A stretch of 48,389 bases of DNA from Rhodopseudomonas palustris. Lineage in GTDB: Bacteria > Pseudomonadota > Alphaproteobacteria > Rhizobiales > Xanthobacteraceae. The notes under the pieces are model-generated. The model was given only the letters and a program-made list of their open reading frames with translations, had not been told where the DNA came from and searched no databases. Below are positions 21,347-28,537 of the stretch, one piece after another; the first letter of the stretch is position 1, and every line of letters starts with the position of its first letter. The stretch spans positions 1 to 48,389 of the forward strand of contig JACRJB010000039.1 in NCBI GenBank assembly GCA_016215605.1, written 5' to 3'. Both the position numbers and the translations under genes were made by a program.

Positions 21347-21589
21347 GTGCCAACACTCGATAAAGTCTCGGTCGATCTCATGGTGGTGCTCGGCACCACG
21401 TCGATGCCCATTCACCAGGTGCTGCGGCTGTCCCGCGGCGCCATCATCGAACTGGACGCCACCGAGGCCGACGAGGTCAAGATCCTGGCCAATAACATGC
21501 CGGTGGCCAGCGGGGTGGTGCTGGTCGATCGCAATCGCATCGCGGTCGAGGTCAAACAGATGTTGACGCGATCGCCGGATCGCCGATGA
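21347..21589 (+). CDS. fliN: Short FliN/SpoA-domain protein (flagellar motor switch-like)
   Basis: The 80-residue product is essentially a single SpoA domain: VSVDLMVVLGTTSMPIHQVLRL, then LSRGAIIELDATEADEVKILANN, then VASGVVLVDRNRIAVEVKQ, matching FliN over its whole C-terminal domain. FliN forms the lower C-ring of the flagellar switch or a type III secretion sorting platform. The only ordinary in-frame start is GTG at 21347 with a weak ribosome site, so the protein is short compared with FliN of about 110-140 residues. No other flagellar gene lies in the window, so this is an orphan whose role in motility is unproven. Confidence 0.75.
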   Translation: MPTLDKVSVDLMVVLGTTSMPIHQVLRLSRGAIIELDATEADEVKILANNMPVASGVVLVDRNRIAVEVKQMLTRSPDRR

Positions 21590-21668
21590 CGGCCTTGTAC
21601 CCCCTTCATTGATTTGTTAAATGGGCGCCGTCGATCCGGTCGGGCGCCCTGCCTGCAACCGATCCCAA

Positions 21669-21753
21669 GCGCTCGTGGCGGAATTGGTAGACGCGCTGCC
21701 TTGAGGTGGCAGTGAGTAAAATCGTGGGGGTTCGAGTCCCTCCGAGCGCACCA
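21669..21753 (+). tRNA. tRNA-Leu (anticodon GAG)
   Basis: A complete class II tRNA: acceptor 5' strand GCGCTCG (21669-21675) pairs with CGAGCGC (21743-21749), followed by discriminator A and an encoded CCA. The D-arm has GGAATTGGTAGAC, the anticodon stem CTGCC/GGCAG encloses TTGAGGT with anticodon GAG, a variable arm follows, and the T-arm has GGTTCGAGTCC. It reads CUC/CUU leucine codons. An A/T-rich terminator hairpin lies directly downstream. Confidence 0.95.
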
Positions 21754-21761
21754 CAACCTCT

Positions 21762-21790
21762 AATCTTTTGAAATCTAAAGATTTTTGTTT
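21762..21790 (+). terminator. A/T-rich terminator after tRNA-Leu
   Basis: Arms aatcttt (21762-21768) and aaagatt (21777-21783) form a weak 7-bp stem followed by tttgttt. Position immediately after the tRNA CCA supports a terminator. Confidence 0.55.
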
Positions 21791-21834
21791 CTTGGCGAAA
21801 TCCTGCCGGGCGTCTCCCCAAGCATCGTTGGGAT

Positions 21835-22317
21835 TCATCGCGCTCGATAAAGCAGCGCGCGTCCGGCTGGAATGAGCTGCAGCAGGACATCATAGTCGCC
21901 GACGTTCGCGGTCAGGACGACCAAGCCGAGCTTTTGCGCTTGCAGGAACAGCACGCAGTCCTGGAGCGCGCGCAGCTTGCCGTCTTTTCCGTAGCCTTGG
22001 AGGCGGCAAAGGATGCCGGACAGCAGCGCAGCACGTCCGAGGGTCTCGGTGTCCGGCGGGAAGATGCGATGAGGTGGCATCGCCCTGATCTGCCGGCCGA
22101 TGACGTCAATGACAGTCGCGGTTCGCGCGTCGGACGGATTCAAGACCCCGACCGTATGCATCAGTTCCTGGATCGCGACGGTCGAATGGTTGACCTGTCG
22201 CTGCGCCACCAGGTCGTCCAGGATCCGAGGCGAACGATCTTGCATCTGATCGATGTAAACGCAGGTATCGAGCAGAAGTCCTTGTCCGCCGATTGAGCCC
22301 GGATCGACGAACGGCAG
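21835..22317 (-). CDS. PIN-domain (VapC-like) toxin, start codon missing or non-canonical
   Basis: The frame encodes a PIN ribonuclease-like domain with all four acidic positions: LLLDTCVYID near the N-terminus, AIQELMHT, RALQDCVLF and TANVGDYD. Such proteins are toxins that cleave RNA. The only ATG in the continuous frame (22245) would remove the first catalytic Asp (codon at 22269). Upstream, the frame is open to a TGA just before 22400 and contains no ATG, GTG or TTG. An ATG at 22322 lies one base out of frame: ATGAGCTGCC would have to read ATGGAGCTGCC to join it. I list the span from an in-frame CTG at 22317, but the gene may be inactivated by a one-base deletion. It follows the antitoxin-like gene on the same strand. 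Confidence 0.6.
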   Translation of the reverse strand: MPFVDPGSIGGQGLLLDTCVYIDQMQDRSPRILDDLVAQRQVNHSTVAIQELMHTVGVLNPSDARTATVIDVIGRQIRAMPPHRIFPPDTETLGRAALLSGILCRLQGYGKDGKLRALQDCVLFLQAQKLGLVVLTANVGDYDVLLQLIPAGRALLYRAR

Positions 22318-22318
22318 C

Positions 22319-22402
22319 TCATTGTCCCGCCGACGCGTCAGCGTTGCTTGCGGATCGAATCGCGCCCACGCGCCGGGCGGCGTCGAGATCGAACTCCGTC
22401 AC
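22319..22402 (-). CDS. Possible 27-residue ORF between antitoxin and PIN gene
   Basis: A GTG one base after the upstream stop opens a 27-codon frame (VTEFDLDAARRVGAI and onwards) that ends in an ATGA overlap with the out-of-frame ATG at 22322. The spacing suggests coupled translation, but no family is recognised and the ORF may be incidental, or the remnant of a frameshifted N-terminus. Confidence 0.3.
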   Translation of the reverse strand: MTEFDLDAARRVGAIRSASNADASAGQ

Positions 22403-22403
22403 T

Positions 22404-22778
22404 TCAATAACCGAGCTTCAGCTTCGGATCGACCTTGCCACGCGACTCCCTGAACGCGTCCGCGAAGTTGTCCTCGAGCGCGACCGTTGCCAGGGCGAAT
22501 TCGATCAAGTCCGTATCCGTCTCGATGCCGGTCTGGCGTTTGGCCTGCCTGACCAATGCCGGGCTGACCCTGCCGCCGATACGACCGCCTTTTCCGCTCA
22601 GCAGACCGGATTTCTCCGCTGCCCGCATGACCGCCTCGACCCGGGCCTTGCTCACCGCATGCTGGCCGGTCGTGGGTTCGCGATGAGCGGTCTTCATCGG
22701 TCCCAAGCTACCTTTGGCCGTGCCCGCCAGCGGTTGGCCGCGGCGCATTGGGGATTTACCCGCTGGTGCCTTGGTCAT
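22404..22778 (-). CDS. Putative antitoxin partner of the PIN-domain protein
   Basis: The 124-residue product has a basic, disordered N-terminal half and a C-terminal half (GRIGGRVSPALVRQAKRQTG, then LIEFALATVALEDNFADAF, ending DPKLKLGY). That half has the length and pattern of small antitoxins found ahead of PIN toxins in alphaproteobacteria: a strand-helix-helix followed by a toxin-wrapping tail. The ATG at 22778 is chosen with a GGTGGG site upstream; internal ATGs at residues 11 and 28 are alternatives. The assignment as antitoxin rests mainly on its position and size. Confidence 0.6.
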   Translation of the reverse strand: MTKAPAGKSPMRRGQPLAGTAKGSLGPMKTAHREPTTGQHAVSKARVEAVMRAAEKSGLLSGKGGRIGGRVSPALVRQAKRQTGIETDTDLIEFALATVALEDNFADAFRESRGKVDPKLKLGY

Positions 22779-22981
22779 GGTGCCCACCGATGTTGAACAA
22801 AAATCACTTTCGTCCAACGTGGCGTTTCGGCTGCCGGACTTCAAGCGTGTCGCAACATGCACCCAAAGAATGATGCTGCGATTTGCAGCAAGTTGTTCTC
22901 TGCGGGCAGGCCGTCGGAAAATACGCTGCTCTCGAGCCGATCAATATCGAAAGTGATCAGTTGATCGATGCTGTTAGGAGC

Positions 22982-23062
22982 ATGGCATTCTCGAATCCGG
23001 GCTACTTTCAGAACGCCGCCTGCGTGGACTCGGTGCAAATCTTCTCTTATCCCGGTTGTTAG
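22982..23062 (+). CDS. Possible 26-residue leader peptide ending in Cys
   Basis: The short frame starts ATG at 22982 and ends TAG at 23060, with Cys at codon 14 and as the last codon (PGC-stop). It sits 54 bases before the encapsulin start, and a perfect hairpin (23076-23099) lies between. Cys-ending leader ORFs can act as cysteine-sensing attenuators ahead of sulfur genes in other bacteria, which would suit this operon. Against it: the AGGAG site is only one base from the ATG, another frame starting at 22968 is also open, and the hairpin lacks a T-run. Confidence 0.3.
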   Translation: MAFSNPGYFQNAACVDSVQIFSYPGC

Positions 23063-23075
23063 TTCCAGTTGAACG

Positions 23076-23099
23076 ACGTGCGTCAACGGCGACGCACGT
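23076..23099 (+). promoter_or_regulatory. Perfect hairpin in the encapsulin leader
   Basis: Arms acgtgcgtc (23076-23084) and gacgcacgt (23091-23099) give a 9-bp perfect stem with a 6-base loop, ending 17 bases before the encapsulin ATG and just ahead of its AAGGGAAGAGAG ribosome-site region. It could be an operator for a dimeric repressor or an RNA stem modulating translation. Confidence 0.5.
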
Positions 23100-23116
23100 G
23101 CAAGGGAAGAGAGCAG

Positions 23117-24061
23117 ATGGCTGATGATACCGAAGTCCGCAGGACGCTTGCGGAAGGCGCAGCGCGCCAGCTTGCCAACGCCACCAAGACGCGCGCGCAA
23201 TGGGGCGGGATCTCGCCGCGCTGGCTGGTGCCGCTGCTGCAATGGACGCCGGTGGAGGCCGGTATCTTTCGCCTGAATCGCGTCAAGGAAAGTCGCGGCG
23301 CGACCGCATCTGCTTCGTTCGACGTCGAGTGCAGCCCGCGCCGCGACCGCGATCCCGATCTGCCGGAGACCTTCGTCGATTACGAGGAGCATCCGCGGGA
23401 GTATTTCCTCAACGCGGTGACCACGGTGCTCGACGTGCAGACCCGCGTGTCGGATCTCTACAGCCATCCGTTCGATCAGATCCAGGAGCAGCTTCGGTTG
23501 CTGATCGAAAAGGTCAAGGAGCGGCAGGAGAGCGAGCTGATCAACAACGCCGAATACGGCCTGCTCGCCAATACCGCGCCGTCGCAGCGGATCGCGACCC
23601 GCAAGGGGCCACCGACGCCGGACGATCTCGACGAGCTGATCACCAAGGTGTGGAAGGAGCCGGCGTTCTTCCTGGCGCATCCGCGCGCGATCGCCGCGTT
23701 CGGCCGCGAATGCACCCGGCGCGGCGTGCCGCCGCCGACGCTCAATCTGTTCGGCTCACCGTTCCTGACCTGGCGCGGGTTGCCGCTGGTGCCGTCCGAC
23801 AAGGTGCCGGTCGACGAGAACGGCCGTACCAAGATCCTGCTGCTGCGCACCGGCGAGAAGAAGCAGGGCGTGGTCGGCCTGTTCCAGCCCGGCGTGCCGG
23901 GCGAGGTGGCGCCGAGCCTGTCGGTGCGCTTCATGGGCATCAACCGCAAGGCGATCGCCTCCTATCTGATCTCGCTGTACTGCTCGCTCGCGGTGCTGAC
24001 CGAGGACGCGCTCGGCGTGCTCGAGGACGTCGAGGTCGGGATCTATCATGAGTACGCCTGA
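23117..24061 (+). CDS. Family 2A encapsulin shell protein (SrpI-like)
   Basis: This 314-residue protein matches the Family 2 encapsulin/SrpI type in length, motifs and context. Family members adopt the HK97 phage capsid fold and assemble into a ~24-nm icosahedral shell that houses an enzyme. Recognisable parts: the N-terminal arm (TRAQWGGISPRWLVPLLQWTP), the ECSPRRDRDPDLPETF stretch, the long helix with PFDQIQEQLRLLIEKVKERQESEL cut into two blocks here, the LVPSDKVPVDENGRTKILLLR strand region and the C-terminal SYLISLYCSLAVLTEDAL. No insertion of a cyclic-nucleotide-binding domain is present, so it is type 2A, not 2B. The ATG at 23117 follows AAGGGAAGAGAG. The cysteine desulfurase gene overlaps its last 14 bases, and a serine acetyltransferase follows. 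Other HK97-fold phage proteins are excluded by this context. Confidence 0.9.
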   Translation: MADDTEVRRTLAEGAARQLANATKTRAQWGGISPRWLVPLLQWTPVEAGIFRLNRVKESRGATASASFDVECSPRRDRDPDLPETFVDYEEHPREYFLNAVTTVLDVQTRVSDLYSHPFDQIQEQLRLLIEKVKERQESELINNAEYGLLANTAPSQRIATRKGPPTPDDLDELITKVWKEPAFFLAHPRAIAAFGRECTRRGVPPPTLNLFGSPFLTWRGLPLVPSDKVPVDENGRTKILLLRTGEKKQGVVGLFQPGVPGEVAPSLSVRFMGINRKAIASYLISLYCSLAVLTEDALGVLEDVEVGIYHEYA

Positions 24062-25961
24062 GCCCTCGGCGCCGCATCCCGCGTCGGCGCCGCTCGGCGC
24101 GCCGGATGTCGACGCCATCGCGCGGTTGGCGAACGCGTTGTTCTCGGCGCTGCCGAACGGCGCGGTGCCGGAGCCGGGCGCGGCGCTCGGTTCGGCGCCG
24201 CTGTTCGCCGTCGAGCCGCTGCTGAACGCGATCCCCGGCACACCGCCGCTGACGCCGTCGCTCAAGCCGAACCACAATCCCGGCTCGGCGTCGCCGATCC
24301 CGACGATCGGCGCGGCGCGGCCGTCGGCGCCGGTGTTCGCGCTCGATCCGAAGCTCGCGGCCGAGCCTCCGCATCCGGCCGCCGCGCCGCTGGATCTGAC
24401 GGTGCCGTTGGAGGCGACGCCGGTCGCGCTGCCGTCGGCTTCGGCGCCCGCCGTTCAACCCGCGTTCGCGCGGGAGACGGATCTTGCCGCATTGCCGGGC
24501 CGGCTCGGCGAGGTGCGCAGCTTCGTGCCGCCGGATGTCGCCGGCGGGGGGCCGTTCGGCGCCAACGCGGCCGCGGCGGCTGCGCCGCTGTATTTCCTCG
24601 CCGACAACCCGCTGGCGCGACCGACGCCTGTCGCCGCCCCGTCACTGGCGCCGCGCGAAGCGTTCGATCTCGCCGGGCTGGCCGCGCAGCACCGCCCCGA
24701 GGTCCACGTGCTCGATCTATCGGGGACGCGGCCGTTCGACGCGCATCTGTTCAAGCGCGACTTCCCGATCCTGCAGGAGACCGTCAACGGCCGGCCGCTG
24801 GTCTGGCTCGACAACGGCGCCACCACCCAGAAGCCGCGCTGCGTGATCGATCGGCTGGTGCAGTTCTACACGCACGAGAATTCCAACATCCACCGCGCCG
24901 CGCATACGCTGGCGGCGCGCTCCACCGATGCTTATGAAGCCGCGCGCGACAAGGTCCGCGGCTTCATCAACGCGCCGTCGGTGAAGGACATCGTGTTCGT
25001 GCGCGGCGCCACCGAGGCGATCAACCTCGTGGCGCAGGCGTGGGGGCGGCGGAACGTCGGCGAGGGCGACGAGATCGTCGTGTCGCATCTCGAGCACCAC
25101 GCCAACATCGTGCCGTGGCAGCAGCTCGCGGCCGAGACAGGCGCGCGATTGCGCGTCGCGCCGGTCGACGATCACGGCCAGATCCTGCTCGATGAGTACG
25201 AGAAACTGCTCGGGCCGAAGACCAGGATCGTCGCGTTCACGCAGGTGTCGAACGCGCTCGGCACGGTGACGCCGGTCGCCGAGATGACTGCGCTGGCGCA
25301 TCGCGCCGGCGCCAAGGTGCTGGTCGACGGCGCGCAGGGCATCTGCCATTTGCCGGTCGATGTGCAGGCGCTGGACGTCGATTTCTATGCGTTCTCCGGC
25401 CATAAGATGTTCGCACCCACCGGCATCGGCGTGCTGTACGGCAAAGCCGACGTGCTGGAGGCGATGCCGCCGTGGCAGGGCGGCGGCAACATGATCGCCG
25501 ACGTCACCTTCGAGAAGACCGTTTTCCAAGGGCCGCCGGATCGGTTCGAGGCCGGCACCGGCAACATCGCCGACGCGGTCGGGCTCGGCGCCGCGATCGA
25601 TTACTTAAGCCGCATCGGCATGGCCAATATCGCGGCGCACGAGCACGAGCTGCTCGCTTATGGCACCGAGCAGCTGCTGACGGTGCCGGGCTTGAAGCTG
25701 ATCGGCACCGCGCGCGACAAAGCCGGCATCCTGTCCTTCGGGCTCGACGGCTGTCGCAGCGAGGACGTCGGCAAGGCGCTCGATCGCGAAGGCATCGCGG
25801 TGCGCGCCGGCCATCATTGCGCCCAGCCGATCCTGCGCCGGTTCGGCCTGGAAACCACCGTGCGGCCGTCGCTGGCGCTGTACAACACCCACGACGATAT
25901 CGACGCGCTGGTCGATGCGCTGCGGCGATTGCAGACCGGGCGGGGCGTGAAGTGGGGATGA
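24048..25961 (+). CDS. Encapsulin-associated cysteine desulfurase (SufS-like) with N-terminal cargo domain
   Basis: The 637-residue protein has two parts. Residues 1 to about 225 are Ala/Pro-rich and presumably disordered, with short hydrophobic islands (DVDAIARLANALFSALP, PLFAVEPLLNAIPG, PLYFLADNPLARP) that could bind the inner face of the shell. From about 230 on it is a full SufS/CsdA-type class V aminotransferase: DFPILQETVNGRPLVWLDN, PLP Lys453 in FSGHKMFAPTGIGVLYG and catalytic Cys591 in AGHHCAQPILRRFG. It converts cysteine to alanine and an enzyme-bound persulfide. Such N-terminal extensions are established for the cargo of Family 2A encapsulins. It starts inside the end of the shell gene. 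No SufE or SufU partner is adjacent. Confidence 0.93.
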   Translation: MSTPEPSAPHPASAPLGAPDVDAIARLANALFSALPNGAVPEPGAALGSAPLFAVEPLLNAIPGTPPLTPSLKPNHNPGSASPIPTIGAARPSAPVFALDPKLAAEPPHPAAAPLDLTVPLEATPVALPSASAPAVQPAFARETDLAALPGRLGEVRSFVPPDVAGGGPFGANAAAAAAPLYFLADNPLARPTPVAAPSLAPREAFDLAGLAAQHRPEVHVLDLSGTRPFDAHLFKRDFPILQETVNGRPLVWLDNGATTQKPRCVIDRLVQFYTHENSNIHRAAHTLAARSTDAYEAARDKVRGFINAPSVKDIVFVRGATEAINLVAQAWGRRNVGEGDEIVVSHLEHHANIVPWQQLAAETGARLRVAPVDDHGQILLDEYEKLLGPKTRIVAFTQVSNALGTVTPVAEMTALAHRAGAKVLVDGAQGICHLPVDVQALDVDFYAFSGHKMFAPTGIGVLYGKADVLEAMPPWQGGGNMIADVTFEKTVFQGPPDRFEAGTGNIADAVGLGAAIDYLSRIGMANIAAHEHELLAYGTEQLLTVPGLKLIGTARDKAGILSFGLDGCRSEDVGKALDREGIAVRAGHHCAQPILRRFGLETTVRPSLALYNTHDDIDALVDALRRLQTGRGVKWG

Positions 25962-25990
25962 TGATCAAGTTAGTAACAAAATTATCAACG

Positions 25991-26070
25991 CGTCATTGCG
26001 AGGAGCGCAGCGGCGAAGCAATCCAGCTTCGTGCACGGCGCTGGATTGCTTCGCTTCGCTCGCAATGACG
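25991..26070. repeat. Palindromic intergenic repeat (cgtcattgcgag type, copy 2)
   Basis: Perfect terminal arms cgtcattgcgag (25991-26002) and ctcgcaatgacg (26059-26070) with inner gcaatccag / ctggattgc, as in copy 1 at 10098-10184. Here it separates the desulfurase and serine acetyltransferase genes, where it could shape the operon mRNA. Confidence 0.8.
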
Positions 26071-26121
26071 GGGAGAGTTTGCCGCCCGTCGCCTCACAAC
26101 TAACTCATCGGAGACGCCCGC

Positions 26122-27066
26122 ATGCCGCAATCCGCCGAGCCCCGTGTCGCCCAAGACCCCGCATGGGACCTCGGCGGAATCGTCGCCGAACTTGCGGGTC
26201 TGCGCACGATCTCGCAGCGGCGGCGCTATAGGGGCCGGCCGTTGCCGGAGCTGCCGTCGCGCGAGGCGGTGGCGGGCGTTGTCGACGCCCTGGTCGCGGC
26301 GCTGTATCCTCGGCATTTCGGGCCGTCCGGGTTGTCCGAAGACACGCTCGACGTGTTCGTCGCCGACACCATCGAACAGGCGCTGCGCCGGCTGCGGCGC
26401 GAAGTCGGCCGTGAGCTGCGGCTGAACGATCTCGACGGCGCGAAGCACGCCGAGATCGACGGCCAAGCTCTGGCGATCGTCGCGGACTTCGCCCACGATC
26501 TGCCGCGCATCCGCGCGTTGCTCGACAGCGACATCCGCGCCGCGTTCGACGGCGATCCGGCGGCCAAGACGCTCGACGAAGTCGTGTTCTGCTATCCGGG
26601 CGTCGCGGCGATGATCCGGCATCGGCTGGCGCACCGGCTGTACGCGCTCGGCGTACCGATGCTGGCGCGGATCATCGCCGAGATCGCCCATGCGCAGACC
26701 GGCATCGACATCCATCCCGGCGCGACCATCGGCGAGAGCTTCTTCATCGATCACGGCACCGGCGTGGTGATCGGCGAGACCGCGCGGATCGGCCGCCGCG
26801 TGCGGCTGTATCAGGCGGTCACGCTCGGCGCCAAACGCTTCGAGACCGACGCGCAGGGCCGCATCGTCAAGGGCGGCGACCGCCACCCGATCATCGAGGA
26901 CGACGTGGTGATCTACGCCGGCGCCACGGTGCTCGGCCGGGTGACGATCGGGCAGGGCGCGCAGGTCGGCGGCGGCGTCTGGCTGACCCGCAGCGTGCCG
27001 CCCGGCAGCGTCATCACCCAGGCCAGGGCGATCGCCGACTCGTTCGAGAACGGCGGCGGCATCTAG
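26122..27066 (+). CDS. epsC: Serine O-acetyltransferase (EpsC/CysE type)
   Basis: The 314-residue enzyme makes O-acetylserine from serine and acetyl-CoA, the acceptor for sulfide in cysteine synthesis. The N-terminal ~180 residues are helical. The C-terminal part has left-handed beta-helix hexapeptide repeats: GIDIHPGATIGESFFIDHGTG, VVIGETARIGRRVRLYQ, VTLGAKRF and GATVLGRVTIGQGAQVGGG. The His in FIDHGTG is catalytic in this family. The form is the long EpsC type found with Family 2A encapsulins. GGAGA precedes the ATG. Together with the packaged desulfurase it suggests a cysteine storage or persulfide pathway. It is convergent with the PaaK-like gene. Confidence 0.92.
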   Translation: MPQSAEPRVAQDPAWDLGGIVAELAGLRTISQRRRYRGRPLPELPSREAVAGVVDALVAALYPRHFGPSGLSEDTLDVFVADTIEQALRRLRREVGRELRLNDLDGAKHAEIDGQALAIVADFAHDLPRIRALLDSDIRAAFDGDPAAKTLDEVVFCYPGVAAMIRHRLAHRLYALGVPMLARIIAEIAHAQTGIDIHPGATIGESFFIDHGTGVVIGETARIGRRVRLYQAVTLGAKRFETDAQGRIVKGGDRHPIIEDDVVIYAGATVLGRVTIGQGAQVGGGVWLTRSVPPGSVITQARAIADSFENGGGI

Positions 27067-27107
27067 ACCAGCGCTGCGCTGCGCGCCGCCGTAGGACTCC
27101 GCGAAGC

Positions 27108-28445
27108 TCAGCTCCACACGCCCGTGCGACGGTCCTCGACGCGCTTGGCCTTGTGGGTCGCGCGCGGCAGCGTGTCGGGCTTCAGCACGGACACCGCCGC
27201 CGAGACGCCGGTCACCGCCCGGAGCTTGCGGCCGAACCGGTCGGCCAGCGCTTCCGGCGCGCCGTTGTAGCCGTGGATGTGCTCGACCTCGACGGTGAGG
27301 CGGTCGAGGTGGTTGATGCGATCGACCACCAGCCGATACTCGCCGGTGAGCTCGTGGTCCTGCCGCGCCACCGCCTCGACGTCGCTCGGGAACAAATTGA
27401 CGCCCTTGATGATCAGCATGTCGTCGCGCCGGCCGTGCACGCCGTTGAGACGGATCGCGGTGCGGCCGCAGCGGCAGGGCTCCGGATTGAAGCTGACGAT
27501 GTCGCCGGTGCGGAAGCGGATCATCGGCCGCGCCGTCTTCTGCAGCGTGGTCAGCACCATCTCGCCGCGTTCGCCGGGCTTGACCGGCTCGCCGCTGTCG
27601 GGATCGATCACTTCGACCTGGATGTGGTCCTCGGCCCAGTGCAGCCCGTCCTTCTGTTCGCACATCCCGGCGCAGGAGCCGAAGATGTCGGACAGGCCGT
27701 AGTAGTCGTACACCGAGGCGCCCCACAGCTGCTCGATGCGGTCGCGTGTCTCCGGGATCGAGCCGCCGGGCTCGCCGGCGACGAAGATCCGGCGCACCGG
27801 CAGATCCTTGCGCAGGTCATAACCTTCCTTGATCGCGGTCTCGCCGAGGTACCAGGCATAGGACGGCGTGGTCCAGATCACGGTCGCCTGGAACTGCTTG
27901 ATGATCTGCAGCAGCCGCTCGGAGGGCAGGGTGCCGGCGTGGATCGTCAGCGCGCCGAGCTTCTGCGCGCCGAGCACGCAGGGGCCGCCGATGAACAGCG
28001 AGAAGTTCAGCGAGTGCACGTAGCGATCCGACGGCCGCATCCCGGACGACCAGAACTGCCGCGCCTCGTAGTCGATCCAGCCGTCGAAATCGGCTTGCGT
28101 GAACGGCGAGGCGGTCGGCACGCCGGTCGAGCCGGACGACGCGGAGATGTAGACGATGTCGCGCTCCGACACGGCGACGAGATCGCCGAACGGCGGCACC
28201 GCGAGCTGGCGGTCACGCAGCGTGCGCTTGTCGATGAAGGGAAAGCGACGGATGTCGTCGAGGCTCTTGATCTGGTCGGGCGACACCTTGGCGGCATCGA
28301 ACGCCGCGCGATAGGCCGGCGAGCCGGCATAGGCGTGGGCGAGGTGCTGCTGCAGCAGCGACAGTTTCAGCGCGTCCCAATCGGCGCGCGACTGGGTTTC
28401 GAGCTTGGCGTCCCAATACGGACGATCGTCGGAAGTCGTGGTCAT
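27108..28445 (-). CDS. Phenylacetate-CoA ligase-like adenylate-forming enzyme
   Basis: The 445-residue protein belongs to the PaaK group of adenylate-forming ligases, which activate a carboxylic acid with ATP and load it on CoA. Motifs: YISASSGSTGVPTA (phosphate-binding loop, about residue 105), YYGLSDIFGS, RPMIRFRTGDIV and the C-terminal RRDDMLIIKGVNLFPSDVE, ending with lysines in the AKRVEDR tail. The substrate is not evident; an aryl-acetate or a small organic acid is possible. The ATG at 28445 follows AGGA. It is transcribed toward the encapsulin operon, with only 41 bases between convergent stops, and forms a likely operon with the MetQ-like gene upstream. Confidence 0.85.
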   Translation of the reverse strand: MTTTSDDRPYWDAKLETQSRADWDALKLSLLQQHLAHAYAGSPAYRAAFDAAKVSPDQIKSLDDIRRFPFIDKRTLRDRQLAVPPFGDLVAVSERDIVYISASSGSTGVPTASPFTQADFDGWIDYEARQFWSSGMRPSDRYVHSLNFSLFIGGPCVLGAQKLGALTIHAGTLPSERLLQIIKQFQATVIWTTPSYAWYLGETAIKEGYDLRKDLPVRRIFVAGEPGGSIPETRDRIEQLWGASVYDYYGLSDIFGSCAGMCEQKDGLHWAEDHIQVEVIDPDSGEPVKPGERGEMVLTTLQKTARPMIRFRTGDIVSFNPEPCRCGRTAIRLNGVHGRRDDMLIIKGVNLFPSDVEAVARQDHELTGEYRLVVDRINHLDRLTVEVEHIHGYNGAPEALADRFGRKLRAVTGVSAAVSVLKPDTLPRATHKAKRVEDRRTGVWS

Positions 28446-28537
28446 GTGCGGTGGTCCTGAATGCGGACGACCGGCCGCAGCGGCGGCCGGTCGCGCGAAC
28501 GATGAAGAGAGCGCTGTCGATCGGCCGGCGCCGCCGG

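Noticed and set aside
22938-22967. Inverted repeat cgatcaa / ttgatcg ahead of the encapsulin leader
   Set aside because: The 7-base arms are 16 bases apart and overlap other weak gatc pairs; too short to call an operator.
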